In this document: in pieces, positions 1-11,400 of the stretch
Layout of the letters: every line of letters begins with the position of its first letter
Numbering within the stretch: the first letter of the stretch is position 1
Made by a program: the position numbers and the translations under genes
NCBI GenBank assembly: GCA_018873225.1
Contig: JAEILZ010000001.1
Span: forward strand, 4,588,001 to 4,652,000
DNA length: 64,000 nt
Source of the DNA: [Phialemoniopsis] sp. UDSM-2020
Taxonomy: Eukaryota; Ascomycota; Sordariomycetes; Thyridiales; Thyridiaceae
Direction: 5' to 3'
The notes under the pieces: model-generated
The model's input: only the letters and a program-made list of their open reading frames with translations
What the model was told of the DNA's origin: nothing
Databases searched by the model: none

Positions 1-106
1 GCGCGTCAACGAGTCTGGCGTCTCGGCCACACTCAACAACGGCATCCTGCACGTCAGCGTCCCCAAGGCGACCAAGCACGAGAAGCGCAGCATTGCTATC
101 AACTAA
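1..106 (+). CDS. Small heat-shock protein (Hsp20/alpha-crystallin), C-terminal end only
   Basis: The first 35 codons of the window (reading from base 2, stop TAA at 104-106) encode the end of an alpha-crystallin domain. The visible pattern is a Leu-x-Asn-Gly-x-Leu strand, then V-S-V-P-K, then a C-terminal I-A-I motif, which is the I-x-I tail that small heat-shock proteins use to assemble oligomers. Members of the family are ATP-independent holdases that keep unfolded clients soluble, usually in the cytosol. The gene starts before the window, so length, introns and promoter cannot be judged. The identification rests on a short segment, but the order of motifs is characteristic. Confidence 0.8.
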   Translation, partial: RVNESGVSATLNNGILHVSVPKATKHEKRSIAIN

Positions 107-942
107 GAAGCGTCTCTGCTGCAACACATCACCACTACTCTCTCTTGTCTCTTGAAACGAAAATGACATCGACTGCAAGGAGTTTCTTGGTCACGCATTA
201 GTTATGATGGATTTGCAACGGTGTTTTTCTGGAAGGACTTTCTTTTCCTCACTACTCAGCATGGACTTGGGGCGTTGTTTTTCTCCTGTTCTTGACATCA
301 CGGCATAGCTGTTTTCTCTGACGAGTCTTCTCGAGAAGGACAATGACTACATACCTAATGGGATCACGACTTCCCTAATGACAACAACAGCATCACTTTT
401 AATGTACAACAAACATAAATAAAAAAGTTTACATTAACTCTTGTCTCTCCCAATGTGTGCAATATGTGACGGTGCAATGTGCTTGCTGCTCCAAAAAGTG
501 ATGGAACTTTGTGAAACATCTTCAAACTGGAAATGGGCTAGCGAAAACTTACGATCAAGTGGTATTTTGATGAGAAATAATTACGTACTGCCTCTCCCTT
601 ACGTCCTTTGTAGGATATATGATATGTTTGTAGTTGAGGATGATTATCCCGGTCCCAAAAATGCCGGGCGGCTCGAGTCCGAGCCGACCACCGATGTGCC
701 CCCAAACTGCTGCCCCGCTCCCCAAGGACCGTCCCGCCCGCTTGCGCCATCAACGTCCCGAAGTGCGACACAAAAGACATCTCGTAAATCTGGGGAAATG
801 CAGCTCTTTCCGACACTACAACATATTTTTGTCTTATCGACGTAGAACTTTTCAGACTTGTTTTTCCGCCCCAAGCCACCTGTCTATCGGCAGGTAACCT
901 CTCACTACTCCCGCCAACCCCACACCCGGCACGCAACTGCCC
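107..942. other. Intergenic region, no gene recognised
   Basis: This is the 3' flank of the heat-shock gene and the upstream region of the methyltransferase gene. The first half is relatively AT-rich, with an A-rich stretch near 417-427 that could serve 3'-end formation. Open frames here (for example 441-845) have no recognisable protein character. Confidence 0.6.
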
Positions 943-2132
943 ATGGCGTCACCACCACCACCCGCAGACCCGGCCTCCGCCAAGTCGGCCCTCCCCGCCG
1001 CCGCGGCCCAGGGCTTCCACGACGCGGCCTCGTACGACGCCCACCGCCCGACCTACCCCGAGGACGCCGTCACGTCGCTCCTCGAGCGCATGCGCCTCGC
1101 GGACCGCAGCCACGCGCGCGTGCTCGAGGTCGGCGCGGGGACGGGCAAGTTCACCTCGGCTCTCGCGGCGCGGCACGAAGGCTTCGAGGTCCTGGCCGTC
1201 GAGCCGCACGGGCCGATGCGCGAGCAGCTGCTCGCGCGGCAGCTTCGGGGTGTCGAGGTCGTGGAGGGGTGCGCGGAAAAGGTGCCGACGGCGGAGGAGG
1301 AGTGGGCTGACGGGTGTGTTGTTGCGCAGGCTTTTCACTGGTGAGTTTACTTTTGCGTTATTGATGTGTATTTGCTCTTGGGCATGAGAGATTGATGTAG
1401 GTCTGGTGTTGGGGGATGTTGTCCGAGGTCCGGGCGCCTGGTCCCGGAGGTGAGACCGGCGAGACATGTGAAAACCGTAAAACAGCGACGCTAAAACGCA
1501 AATAATTGAAACCAGGTTCGCGACAGAAGAGACGCTACGGGAATTACACCGGATACTCAAGCCCGAAGCCGTGCTGGGCATGATCTGGAACATCGAAGAC
1601 TGTACGTAACTTTGAGAACATGCACACACAACACAAAATCAAAATCAGTGGCCCTCACTGCAACAAGCAAAAAATCACCCGAAGGCTCATCATACGTTTC
1701 AAACATTCAGATAACAAGCCAGCCTCGTGGCCCGCCTCGACCGCCTGGGAGCAGCAGCTCAACGACCTCGTCTTCTCGCTGCCCGAGGACGGGCACCCGC
1801 GCTTCCGGCACGAGAGGTGGCAGGACGTCTTCGCGGGGCAGATGCAGAGCGGGCCGCTGCAGGTGTTCAAGCAGACGCTGACGGGCCACCTGCCGCGCTT
1901 CAGCCTGCCCCTCGGCGAGGACAAGGTCGCGTGGACGGTGTGGTTGGCGCCCGAGGCGCTTTGGAGCCGCCTGCGGACGCTGAGCCAGGTCGCCGTGCTC
2001 AAGGGCGAGGCCAAGGAGCAGGCGCGCGCGCGGTTCGACGAGATATTGAAGGGAGACGATGTGGAGAGGAACGAGAAGGGGGAGGTGCTGGTGCATGGGC
2101 ACACGTATCTTGCATGGACGGACAGGCTATGA
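943..2132 (+). CDS. SAM-dependent methyltransferase (class I, fungal)
   Basis: Three exons (943-1340, 1516-1601, 1711-2132) join in frame to give 301 residues. The first intron has GTGAGT and CCAG ends, the second GTACGT and TCAG. Residues 60-70 carry the glycine-rich SAM-binding motif I (V-L-E-V-G-A-G-T-G-K-F). It is followed by an acidic strand (A-V-E-P) and an A-F-H-W segment ending exon 1. Exons 2-3 continue with a typical I-L-K-P...W-N-I-E-D-Y stretch seen in fungal methyltransferases of the UbiE/trans-aconitate type. The substrate cannot be read from the sequence. No targeting signal is visible, so a cytosolic enzyme is likely. The neighbours are housekeeping genes and give no pathway hint. 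Confidence 0.85.
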
Positions 2133-2410
2133 GGTCAGTGGGGAAGATGGCTGCGGGAAAGATTGGCTGTGCAGTAGAAATATAGATCTAGATTTCTATT
2201 CCAGTGTATCCTCGCTTTTGCGCTTTTGACAGGTTGCTCGTCTGTAAAAGTCTGCGCTCGAATGGAGGCTTTGGCTTGCCTTGCATCATCCTGACACGGC
2301 ATGCTTCGCCACCTCAGGCGCAAGGCCTCGGACATCTCATTCCGAGTGCTGAGTTGCTGTTCCCTCTCATTTACCAGCCGTCAAAATCATCCTCCTCTGC
2401 ATTGGCCCTC

Positions 2411-2843
2411 TCACGAATCGGCCGAGATGTACATGACTGCCACACAATTAGCGTCAAAGAGCCGTGGAGTTCCTACGGCCGCCCGCCGTCAAGGGAGCAG
2501 TTGGCGACTGTGAATACTTACCATTGTTTCCTCTTACAAAGGCATCACCGTACGTCCTCCGCTTCGTTCCATTGACATACTCCTCCGTTTTCTCGAGCGC
2601 GATGTTCATGTAGCCATCAACGGATTGAAGTTCACCTGAGAGTACCAGTGAGCCACAGCGCCCTGCGTTTTCAACGGGCCCGAGTAACTCAGAGGTCGGA
2701 ACCACGAGATCCTCAGGGTCTCACTTACCCTTGTAAACGACGCCGGAGTTCAGCTTGACGATGACGGGGTTGCCGATGATCTCGCTCAGGAAGCTGGAGG
2801 GGTCCTTACCCTCGCCCTGGCTCACTGCGCCGCCGTTCTCCAT
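2411..2843 (-). CDS. LSM6: U6 snRNA-associated Sm-like protein LSm6
   Basis: Three exons (2729-2843, 2522-2635, 2411-2436) give an 84-residue protein, the normal size for LSm6. The introns (2636-2728 and 2437-2521) have GTAAGT donors and CAG acceptors. The Sm1 half reads F-L-S-E-I-I-G-N-P-V-I-V-K-L-N-S-G. The Sm2 half includes G-D-A-F-V-R-G-N-N-V, matching the I/V-R-G-N signature, and the chain ends V-M-Y-I-S-A-D-S. LSm6 is a subunit of the heptameric LSm1-7 ring (cytoplasmic decapping and mRNA decay) and the LSm2-8 ring (nuclear U6 snRNA). The last exon is only 26 nt and is easily missed. The promoter is shared, divergently, with the BTB gene to the right. Confidence 0.93.
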
Positions 2844-3706
2844 GGTCTCTAGTGATGGATGATGTGATGTATCGTAATGAGAGACTCGAGTTTGCTGTGA
2901 TATATCGCGCCTATGCGATTCGTCGAGATAAAGTGGTGATGTGTTGAGGCAGCGACGCTGAGAGCGATGACTTTGGATGTCGTCGATGTTTGCAATCGTG
3001 GACCAGCGGTCGTCGTGAATGCCTTATCGATAAGCAGCAGAAAGCTCCCTCGCAAGTGGGGTGAAGCTTCCCTACTTAGCAGGGAGATATGCAACTAAGC
3101 ATGATCACAAAAGTCTGCCTAGCTGCATAGCGTGTCACCTAACCCACTGCTTCGGCATGAACGATTGGTGAATACAAGGGGTCCTTACAAGGGATGCGGC
3201 CCCTGTACCTGCCAATCTTTTGGCTGCCGTCGCAACGACAGGAGAGCTCCTCGCCGTGACTTCACACTTTCGCGACTCGTCCATGCCAACCAGTTGAGCG
3301 CGAGGAAGGCACAGGAAGCGTCACCTCACAAGTTCATGCAGGAGGCGAGAGATGCAGCAGCACATGCACATTCAATGAAGTGATCGGTTCCTTCCTGGTT
3401 CGACCATTGCGCAAGATCAAGGCCCGGTCGGAAGCAGCTGCAGTGTGCGCCCGCCTCAATCCAGCTTTGGGTCGAGTCCCTGACCTTCATTGTTCTTGCC
3501 CCATCCAATTTCACTTTGGCTACTCTTGTTCCAGCCAAACCTTCATTGTCCACACCCGGTCCTCTTCGAATTCTTCACTACCTCAAGTTTTCGCATCATC
3601 TTCCATTCTTCGACTTTGAATCAAACGAATCGTCAGATCTTTTGAACCCCCATCACTGATCGTCTTGGCCCCCCAAATTCTTACTGCATCTGTTCCCTTT
3701 CATGCT
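2844..3706. promoter_or_regulatory. Divergent intergenic region between LSM6 and the BTB gene
   Basis: This stretch of about 860 bases has a CT-rich run just before the BTB start (roughly 3480-3660), the usual look of a fungal transcription start and 5' leader. No extra gene was recognised. Confidence 0.55.
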
Positions 3707-4685
3707 ATGAACAACCATTCTCAACGCACTTTTCGCGAGACTTATCTAGAGTCCTTGCGAAGACGCATACAGGCCAGCAAGTCCACCATCAGCATGGCCC
3801 CCGCTCCATACGACTCCTCCATGGACCTCGACACCCAGGTGCTCCTCGAAGAGGACACTGACCGGCAAGATATGAACCAAGACATGAACCAGACCATCAT
3901 CGGCAGCGCCCTCATGGGGCCTCAGAAAAGCCCTACTAAGAACGACAAAGCGGACAAGGCCCGATCAACACCCTCTGCTCCTGGTCTACTCTTCAGGTAT
4001 TTCTCAGTGTTGCCCCAAACCCCGATCCCCACAATGCATCTTACTGACTTATCGCAGAGCTCCCTTGACAATTGTAATTGTCCAAGTCAAGCACCAAGAG
4101 TTCCCGGTACACAAGGAACTCTTGACCAAGGACTCGGGCTACTTCGAGGCAGCACTCAACGGCAACTTCATCGAAAGCAAGGACGGTAAAGTGACTCTGG
4201 ATGATGTCCTGCCAAGTGACTTTGGCTTTTACATCGACATTGTGTACCGGGCCTACTTCAATCCCGGTCTGATTCTCCGCAAGGAGCACACTGGCGGCAG
4301 TCTGTCAACCAAGCAGATCCTCACCCTCTGGGCACTGTCTGATCGCTTCCTCAACGATCATATCCGCACCATGGCCAAAGAGAGTCTTGATCACCGTCTC
4401 GGCCTCTACTCCGTTGCTATGTGGCGAAATCTGGCTCGCAAGCGGGACAAGGACGACATCTCGGGCCGAGTGAGCCGACTTCAGGATGCGTATCACCAGT
4501 GCATTGACAATGATATTCCTTTTGAGGACCTCATCATCGAGGCAACCAGCAATTGCCCGCCCCAGGTCTATGTCGACTGTGTTAGCGTCATGGAGGCCGA
4601 GTTCATGGCCAAAGTCTCTAAGAGACTTGTCCTGCGCCAAGCCGGTGAAGACATCGTTCCTAAGAAGAGGTCGGCCACAGATTAG
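3707..4685 (+). CDS. BTB/POZ domain protein
   Basis: Exons 3707-3996 and 4058-4685 give 305 residues. The 61-nt intron joins cleanly in frame at R-A-P-L-T-I. The first 95 residues are low complexity and polar. From about residue 100 a BTB/POZ fold is visible (I-V-I-V-Q-V, then E-F-P-V-H-K-E-L-L, then S-G-Y-F-E-A-A-L). This is the beta-strand and 'H-K-x-x-L-x-x-x-S-x-x-F' core that mediates dimerisation or Cullin-3 binding. The rest is alpha-helical, as in the many lineage-specific fungal BTB proteins whose partners are unknown. The start is the first ATG; an upstream TTG in the same frame was not used. After the TAG at 4683-4685 the same frame stays open for 69 codons (see findings), so the protein may be truncated or extended. 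Confidence 0.8.
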
Positions 4686-4895
4686 TATATCTGTGCGGCA
4701 TGTACATACAGCAACGAATCGGAGGATGAATCGCCCATCACTCCTGCTGACGATGACTACGACGAGCTGGTGGAGAAGGCGAAGACTATTGAGAGGAACA
4801 TCAAAACGAGCAAGATTCTGGCCAAAGTCGAGGAGCACAATGCGGCACGGCGGTGGGCATATAGCCTAAGCAACTCGTGGAGGTATAATTACTGA

Positions 4896-6242
4896 TGCTC
4901 GAGGACACTCGGCAAGGCAGCCCAAGTAGCTGCTTGGATTTTACGAAGTCACAAATCCTGTGACCCAATAGCATGGAGTTTGCGGAGTTTTTTTATGTGT
5001 ATTGCAGCATGTCTACCAACGAGTGGACTGACTAGTTAGGCCGGCAAGCAGGCTATTCTTAGCTATGATTCAATTGCAATACTTGTCTTTCACAATACTG
5101 CAGGACGCCCCCAAGTGTCTACACTCTCCGACTCGGGCTACATGATGATAAGTCTCGATGAGTTGATCAGTGAGTGAAGGTCCTTCCCGACCAGTCTTGA
5201 TCAAGTCTATGGGTCGTCTCAGAGTTCTCCTTGTCACATTGCTTTTTCCTTCGTCAACGTCCTGAACTATATATGCACTGGTGTGCTTGACTATAGATTG
5301 ATAGCATTGTCACAAATGTATTTCAACCTCAACTAGCTCCATTCTATAAGCAAGACCATAGGTTCCTTTCCTGACTTCCTTCAAACACTTGTCTAGACAG
5401 GATAGATACTATTCTCGGAATGCAAAGGCACTTGTACTTGTACTTGGAAGGCTGCTATAAGAGCCAGGGGTTCCTCCTCCATACGAAGGCAACACTCAAT
5501 CATAGACCTATCAGGCACATATTCAAGTAGAGTGTTTTCACTGAAAATCAAAGGTTTCATTTAACATCATTGTAAGAAATCTCTAGAATGGAGATTTCCA
5601 TGACTGGTGTTCAAATAGACATATCGCCCTTTGTTTCGCTTTGCTTGTGGCAGCTGGTATCAAAGTACCCTGCGACCTGCCGGCCCGCCATGTGACAAGG
5701 TTGGCGCTACTTTGGACTGGCCGGCATGACTGTTTCCCTCACCACTTGACCTCGATCTTGTCATCAGATCTTCCTTTTGTACAATTCATTAGTGAGAAAG
5801 TCCTATGATGCAAGTTACGCATCGGAATCCTCGACGCTAATGCTCTCTGAGTCAGATATGATCGGGGGCTGCGAGCTGCGGAATAGCGACACTTTCCGTC
5901 CATGCGCTGGTCACTCCTCCACCGCCTCAGATCTCAGGACTTAGGACAAAGGACATATTCTTCTTTCTCCCTGCTCCAAGTCCCAATCCAATTCCCTTTC
6001 AATCTTTACTCATGCGATCACGGCTTTAATTCATCAAAGAAGTAGCTCAATTTGAAAGTTCCGGTACTCTTTCGTCACTTTTCCCAAGGAACGCTTAGCT
6101 GCAATAAAGGCTTGTCAGTCGAGTTTGAACAAGCTTGACAGTTCGCTCTCATGCCCATATCATTTCATCCCCTTCAGTTCTGGCAGATATTTTCAAACCA
6201 GGTTGATCTCAAGCATCCTGTCATTGCTTCCCTTCGGCAGAC
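4896..6242. other. Intergenic region, about 1.3 kb
   Basis: No gene was recognised. It contains a short TTGTAC/TTGTACTT direct repeat near 5430-5450. The last 300 bases before 6243 are CT-rich, compatible with a promoter and leader for the next gene. Confidence 0.55.
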
Positions 6243-7934
6243 ATGGGTGGCTCACGCTTTGCGACCGGGCCGGATCCGCTCGACACACCGCGCATGCCCC
6301 CGGCCATCTACAACGCTGTCAAGCGGCAGTGCGGCGAAGCGCTATTGCGTCTCTATGACCTGATTGGCACTCCAGTTGAAGGCCCCGGAAAACTGGATCA
6401 TGGCGACGTTGACATGCTTGTCTGGGGCAGAAGTGGTATCGAGGCTCAGAAGATCGACGAAACCCTCTCTGGAAAGACGCCGCTCAGTAATCCCGTGAAG
6501 ACCATGCAGACGTGGAACAGCATCGGAAATGTCCTAGGTGCCGTGCGAATGGCCCAGGAACAAGACAATTCTGCCAATTTCGCCATCCCCTGGCCTGCAA
6601 ATGTTCCACTTGGGCCCGAGGAGACAGACGCATCCGGGACGTCAGGCGCCGGAGTTGACGCGAGCAGCAACACCCGCACGACGACGGGCACGTCCAAGAA
6701 ATACATTCAGGTCGACGTACGCATCTGCGATACGGAAGAGGAGCTTGAGTGGATGCTGTTCAAACACGGACACGGCGACTTCTGGAATCTGCTCGGCTCC
6801 ACCATCCGCCCTTACGGCCTGACTATCGACGACACTGCGCTCAGCATTCGCGTCCCCGAGATCGAAAAGTTCAACAAGAAACGCGCCCGCGTCGAGCTCT
6901 CTCGCGACCCGAGCGAAGTCTTGGATTTCCTCGGCATCGAGGGCTTCCCCCGCCGGCCCTTTGCCTCCCTCAACGCTATGTTCGAGTGCGCCGCCATATG
7001 CTGGCTGTTCTGGGTCCGGCCCGCCGGCAGTCGCTATGATGGGGCCGCTGGAGTCGTAGGGAGCGACGAGGGACGGTTCGACCTCAAGTCCAACGACCGG
7101 AAGCGCATGCAGACGCGGCCGGCGTTCCGCATCTGGCAGGATGAGTTCATCCCGGCTTGTCGTGACGCCGGCCGGTTTGCGCCGCCACCGGGGCTCACGA
7201 CGGATGATGTGGCGGAGGATGTGCGCACCCAGGCCTTTGCCGCGTTCCCTGGCGTCCGCGAGACTTTTGAGGCGCGTCGTACCGAGTTCATTGCCGAAAA
7301 GCAGCACGAGGCCGTTCTCAAAGCGATCAAGGGCGGCGTTCCCGCGGACTTGGACTCGTGGCTACGAGGCCAAACGATTGCAGCCCTGAGAACCATTGTC
7401 TTGCAAGGAGACTACAGCCTCAACATCAAGCCAGATGTGCCGCTGCGGAATGACGAGGGTTCCTGGATAGTTGAGAACGTCAGAGAGTTTGTCAGTAGCC
7501 GCTGGAGGGACGTCCTGGCTACGCAGACCAGATCGCAGGCCAAGACATGGGACGAGGGCCTTGTCGTCGAGAAGATTAATGATAACGTCGAGGACAATCC
7601 AGACATAACCCCTCCGGAGCTACACGACGCTATGATTGCCGAGCTCCAGAAGATCGTGCTACAGGGCGACGAAACGCTGGGCGTCATACCCGAGAAGCCG
7701 CTGCGGAGGCCCGATGGCTCCTTTATCATGGAGGACGTTATCCTGTTTGTTCAAGAGCACTGGGAGGACGTGATGCGCCTGTATGCGAAACGTAACAAGA
7801 GGCTAGTGCATGAATGGAACGCTGGCCACCTCGAGAGGATGACAGTCAGGGTGCCCTTTCCGCCTGATGAGGAACGAAGCGCTGAAGTAGAGGGAGGGGG
7901 CCTATTCTCGAGGCTAGTCTTGTTCCCGGGATAG
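6243..7934 (+). CDS. Uncharacterised fungal protein, possible nucleotidyltransferase fold, duplicated C-terminal module
   Basis: A single exon encodes 563 residues. I do not know a named function. Near the N-terminus a G-G-S-R is followed by D-H-G-D-V-D-M-L-V (Asp55 and Asp57). A Y-I-Q-V-D-V-R-I strand (Asp158) follows, then an acidic helix and a W-M-L-F-K-H-G-H-G-D-F-W segment. This spacing of two close acidic residues and a third on a later strand resembles the catalytic layout of the polymerase-beta-like nucleotidyltransferase superfamily, but that is inference. Residues about 380-425 and 466-511 are two copies of the same module (both contain K/T-I-V-L-Q-G-D, then P-L-R, then a Trp near the end). 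No signal peptide or membrane segment is seen. The start is the first ATG in good context. Confidence 0.75.
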   Translation: MGGSRFATGPDPLDTPRMPPAIYNAVKRQCGEALLRLYDLIGTPVEGPGKLDHGDVDMLVWGRSGIEAQKIDETLSGKTPLSNPVKTMQTWNSIGNVLGAVRMAQEQDNSANFAIPWPANVPLGPEETDASGTSGAGVDASSNTRTTTGTSKKYIQVDVRICDTEEELEWMLFKHGHGDFWNLLGSTIRPYGLTIDDTALSIRVPEIEKFNKKRARVELSRDPSEVLDFLGIEGFPRRPFASLNAMFECAAICWLFWVRPAGSRYDGAAGVVGSDEGRFDLKSNDRKRMQTRPAFRIWQDEFIPACRDAGRFAPPPGLTTDDVAEDVRTQAFAAFPGVRETFEARRTEFIAEKQHEAVLKAIKGGVPADLDSWLRGQTIAALRTIVLQGDYSLNIKPDVPLRNDEGSWIVENVREFVSSRWRDVLATQTRSQAKTWDEGLVVEKINDNVEDNPDITPPELHDAMIAELQKIVLQGDETLGVIPEKPLRRPDGSFIMEDVILFVQEHWEDVMRLYAKRNKRLVHEWNAGHLERMTVRVPFPPDEERSAEVEGGGLFSRLVLFPG

Positions 7935-8486
7935 CTCAAGTATGGCGATGGGATTGAGCGGCGTCTGGAGTCATGGCGTTCTTTGATTAGTTCCCTCTTT
8001 TGACTACCGTCACTCTTAGGAGATGCAGCTCGGCGTTTCCAGGAGAATTGAGTTCGACATGCATCTTCATGGGATTAAGCACAGCTGAGGACGTCGCCTC
8101 TGAACAGGCAGTCTGTGCTTTTGTAGTTATCAATTCGAAATCTTGACAGAACATGAACCACATATCGCATCCCAGCAGAGTGAAGCATAAGATGAATTAA
8201 ACCATATTCGCCATTGTCCTAATGCTTGATGCCAACTATTATACTTTGTGGAGGAACTGCACTCTCGAGTGGCGATGAAAGGATTACAAATAAACGGACG
8301 CGGGTAAGATACGAATATCAAAGACATGTACCTCGCCAAACCCCTGAACTTCCGCCCACCCCCTTATTTTTATGTACACCGTAATGCCCCCCCTTTCTCA
8401 AAAAACGCCAGAGACAAAATAGAGAATGGAAGCGTTGCTGTTTCGCTGTGTAAAAGAGAGGTCGGTAACTGAGCGTGATATATAGC
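7935..8486. other. Convergent 3' intergenic region
   Basis: This lies between the 3' ends of two convergent genes. It is more AT-rich than the coding flanks, and no gene was recognised. Confidence 0.55.
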
Positions 8487-11400
8487 TCAGTACCAATTCG
8501 ACACCTTCTCATCCCCACCGATCATCTCCTCGTCCTCGACGCCGCCGAACCCGGCCCCGACGTCATACCCGGCCTCGCGGGCCTCCCGCGCCCGCCTCGT
8601 CGCCTTGCCCACCTTGCGCCACGCCTCGACCTTGTCCTTCTGACCCTCGGGCTCCTCCCACCCCCTCAGTAAACCGCGACTGCGCAGGCGCCGGCGGTGC
8701 GCCCTCCTCTCGGCGGGCGTCATGCCGCGCGTGTCGACGCTCGCGACGTCGACGCCCGCGAGCGTGTCGCGGATGTCGGCGTACGCGTCCCAGGCCTGCT
8801 CGCCTAGGGACTGGGCTAGCAGCCGGCCGCGCCCGCCGGCGACCCACTGGTCGAGCTTGACGGGCAGGGCGGCGCCGAAGGACGGGTCGTCGGGCGACCA
8901 GGCGCAGTCCGTGCCGGGCGCGCAGAACTCGGGTCTGCAGTAGCGCGCGCAGGTGGCCGACTCGGCGAGGAGCCAGGACGCGAAGAGCAGGGCTAGCAGG
9001 CCGAGGAAGGTGAGGCGGAAGGTAGGGTCGCGGCGCCAGAGGCTCGGCAGGCGGAGGTGGAGATACGTCGCCCTCGGAGACTTCGCGGTGGTGCAGATGT
9101 GGCATTCGTCCTCCGGGGAAAGGCCGGTGGCGATAATGTTCTTCTCGTCTGTGGCAGCTGTTGGAGCGGGGTGGTGGTGCTGGTGTGCCTGGGCGTGCGA
9201 GACCTGGTCCTCAAGGCGTTCTATGCCGCGCTTGGCGGTCTGGATGCCCAGGAGGCCCGACTGCAGGCGGCTGTTCATGCGGTCAAACGTCTCGAGCTCG
9301 GTCTCGCGCTTGATGGTCTTCAGCGCGCTGCTCGGCTTCTTGTCATGCCTCTCAATGACCTCTTTCTCCTCCTCTTCCTCATCGTCATCTTCGTCGTCAT
9401 CCGCCTCCAGGGCTCTCAGCGCGACCTCTGCCGGAATTTGGAGATTGGCGGAGGCCATAAGTTCGGCGAAGTCGTCGAGCGTGGAGTCGTCGATCTGATT
9501 CTGCTTGTGGATCTCCATCAGGTCGTCGCGGACGGTGGGCGGCTTGGCAGAGTTGATGAGCGGCGATTTGCTGCGCGGGAGTGACCTTGATCGGCGACCC
9601 GACGAGACTGATGTCGACCGCCCGGCGTCTTTGCTGCTGCCACCATTTTCGGACCTAATATTATCGGGTCTGCGGCTTCGTGACGGCCTCTCACGCAGGA
9701 ATGAAGCCACAGACACGGAGGGCAGAGGCTTGGTCATGTCTGGCTTTGCGTTCTCTGCAGGTTCATCCCGCGTCTTGTCCACCTTGACCGTGACCGGTGT
9801 TTCCACGTATGCTCCCGTGACCTTGGGCGTAGGCATAGACTTGGGATCTGGCCGCTTCGGCTTAGGTGTTTCGTCCAGGGCACTTTGCTGATCGTTATCC
9901 TCATCATCGTCGTCATCATCGGGTCTAGGCGACGGCGCCCTCGTTGAGCCCTTCTCCGACTGGTTGTCAAGCGGTGCGAAAAGCTTCATCTCGCCCTCGA
10001 TACGATCGATGGGGTCCACGTCCGAGTAGACCTTACTTGAACGCTTAGTTGAAGCTGATTCGGCCGATGGGATACGCTTCAGATCGTCAGCGAAACCGAC
10101 TGACGCCTTGGGAGGATCCTCGCTGTCTCGGAGGTTTGAGGCGGAGGTCTTGCGAGATGATCCCTTCTTCTCGTCCTTCGCTTTGTCTTGGGTCGATACT
10201 CGTGAAGCCGGCTCCTTGCCTCGCTCTCGTGGCGCTGGTTCTTCGGGAAGAGGACTGCTGCTTGCTGCCCTCGATAGCCGCCGGAGAACGTCTCGAGAAT
10301 CCTCACGCGAGTGAGAGTTGCTCCTACGCCTCTCGCCTTCTACAGCTTTGTCGTCCTTCTTATCCTTGCTTTCCCGGTTGGACTTCGCCTGAGTTTTGTC
10401 GTCCTTCATGGTGCGGAAAATGGTGATGGGCGTGTTGGGTATTTGCTCGCCTTCCTCCTCCAAGACACTCTGTTCCTGGGCTTCTCCCCTTCGTCGAGTA
10501 CTTGGGCTCGGCTTCTCTTCCAACTCTGTAGGCGGTTTCCTCTCCACCTCCGGCGAAGGCGACCGATAATTCGAGTTCTTTTCTCGGATTTCGTCAAGCC
10601 TGGCCGTGGCAAGGGCTCTCCTAGAAAGGCTTTCGATCTCGCGAGCGCGAATTTCGTCGATTTTGGTGTTTGTGCGTTTTGAAATACGACCTGGTGAAGA
10701 AGCATGCTTTTCATGATGGGGTTCTTCGACAGGCTGCTGTTGCTCAACATCATGTGAGTTGTCTTCTGAGGGAAATTTAAGCTCGGCGTCAATCTCGAGT
10801 TGCCTGATTTCGTCCAGCTTGGTGTTCCTCTGCCTTGACGCGTAGCCGTGGTTCGTCTTTACTCTCGGGCTATCCGAAACCTGCAGGTCGCCCGCGGTGA
10901 AGTCGGCATCGGCTTGCCATGCAAAGCTCTTGCTGGGAGACATGGCTGGGGGAGGTATAGTCGCCGGCCTCAGATCAGCTGCTGCGCTTTCCACCTTCGG
11001 GCTCGCCCCAGGACTTCGATCTCTGTACCCAAAGCGACCATCCGGAACGATATTCTCGGACCCCTGACCCTTTCCTGGTGACGAGATGGCACGCCTGAGC
11101 CACTTAGAATCTACCCTGCCTTCTTGTCCCCAGGTCCTTGGTCGGTGAGATGGCGAGGGCACGTCGAGGGCCCCATTGCTCATCGTCCGCTCCAGTGGTC
11201 TTGGACTGCCCACAAGTACCCTACCGGGGCTATGCCTAGCGCCGCCACCATTGTGCTGGCCTCGAACCCCCTCCATGCGCAAGCGGTCCAGCTCGTATTG
11301 CCTCATCCTCCTCTCAATAGCCTCGTCCGACATGTCGCTCGCGCGAGACCCGACACTGCCAGCCGAGCTCCGCGCGTCGTCGTCTCCCCTAGAGCCTGAC

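Noticed and set aside
949..1629. 226-codon minus-strand frame
   Set aside because: It overlaps the methyltransferase exons and first introns on the other strand and has no domain.
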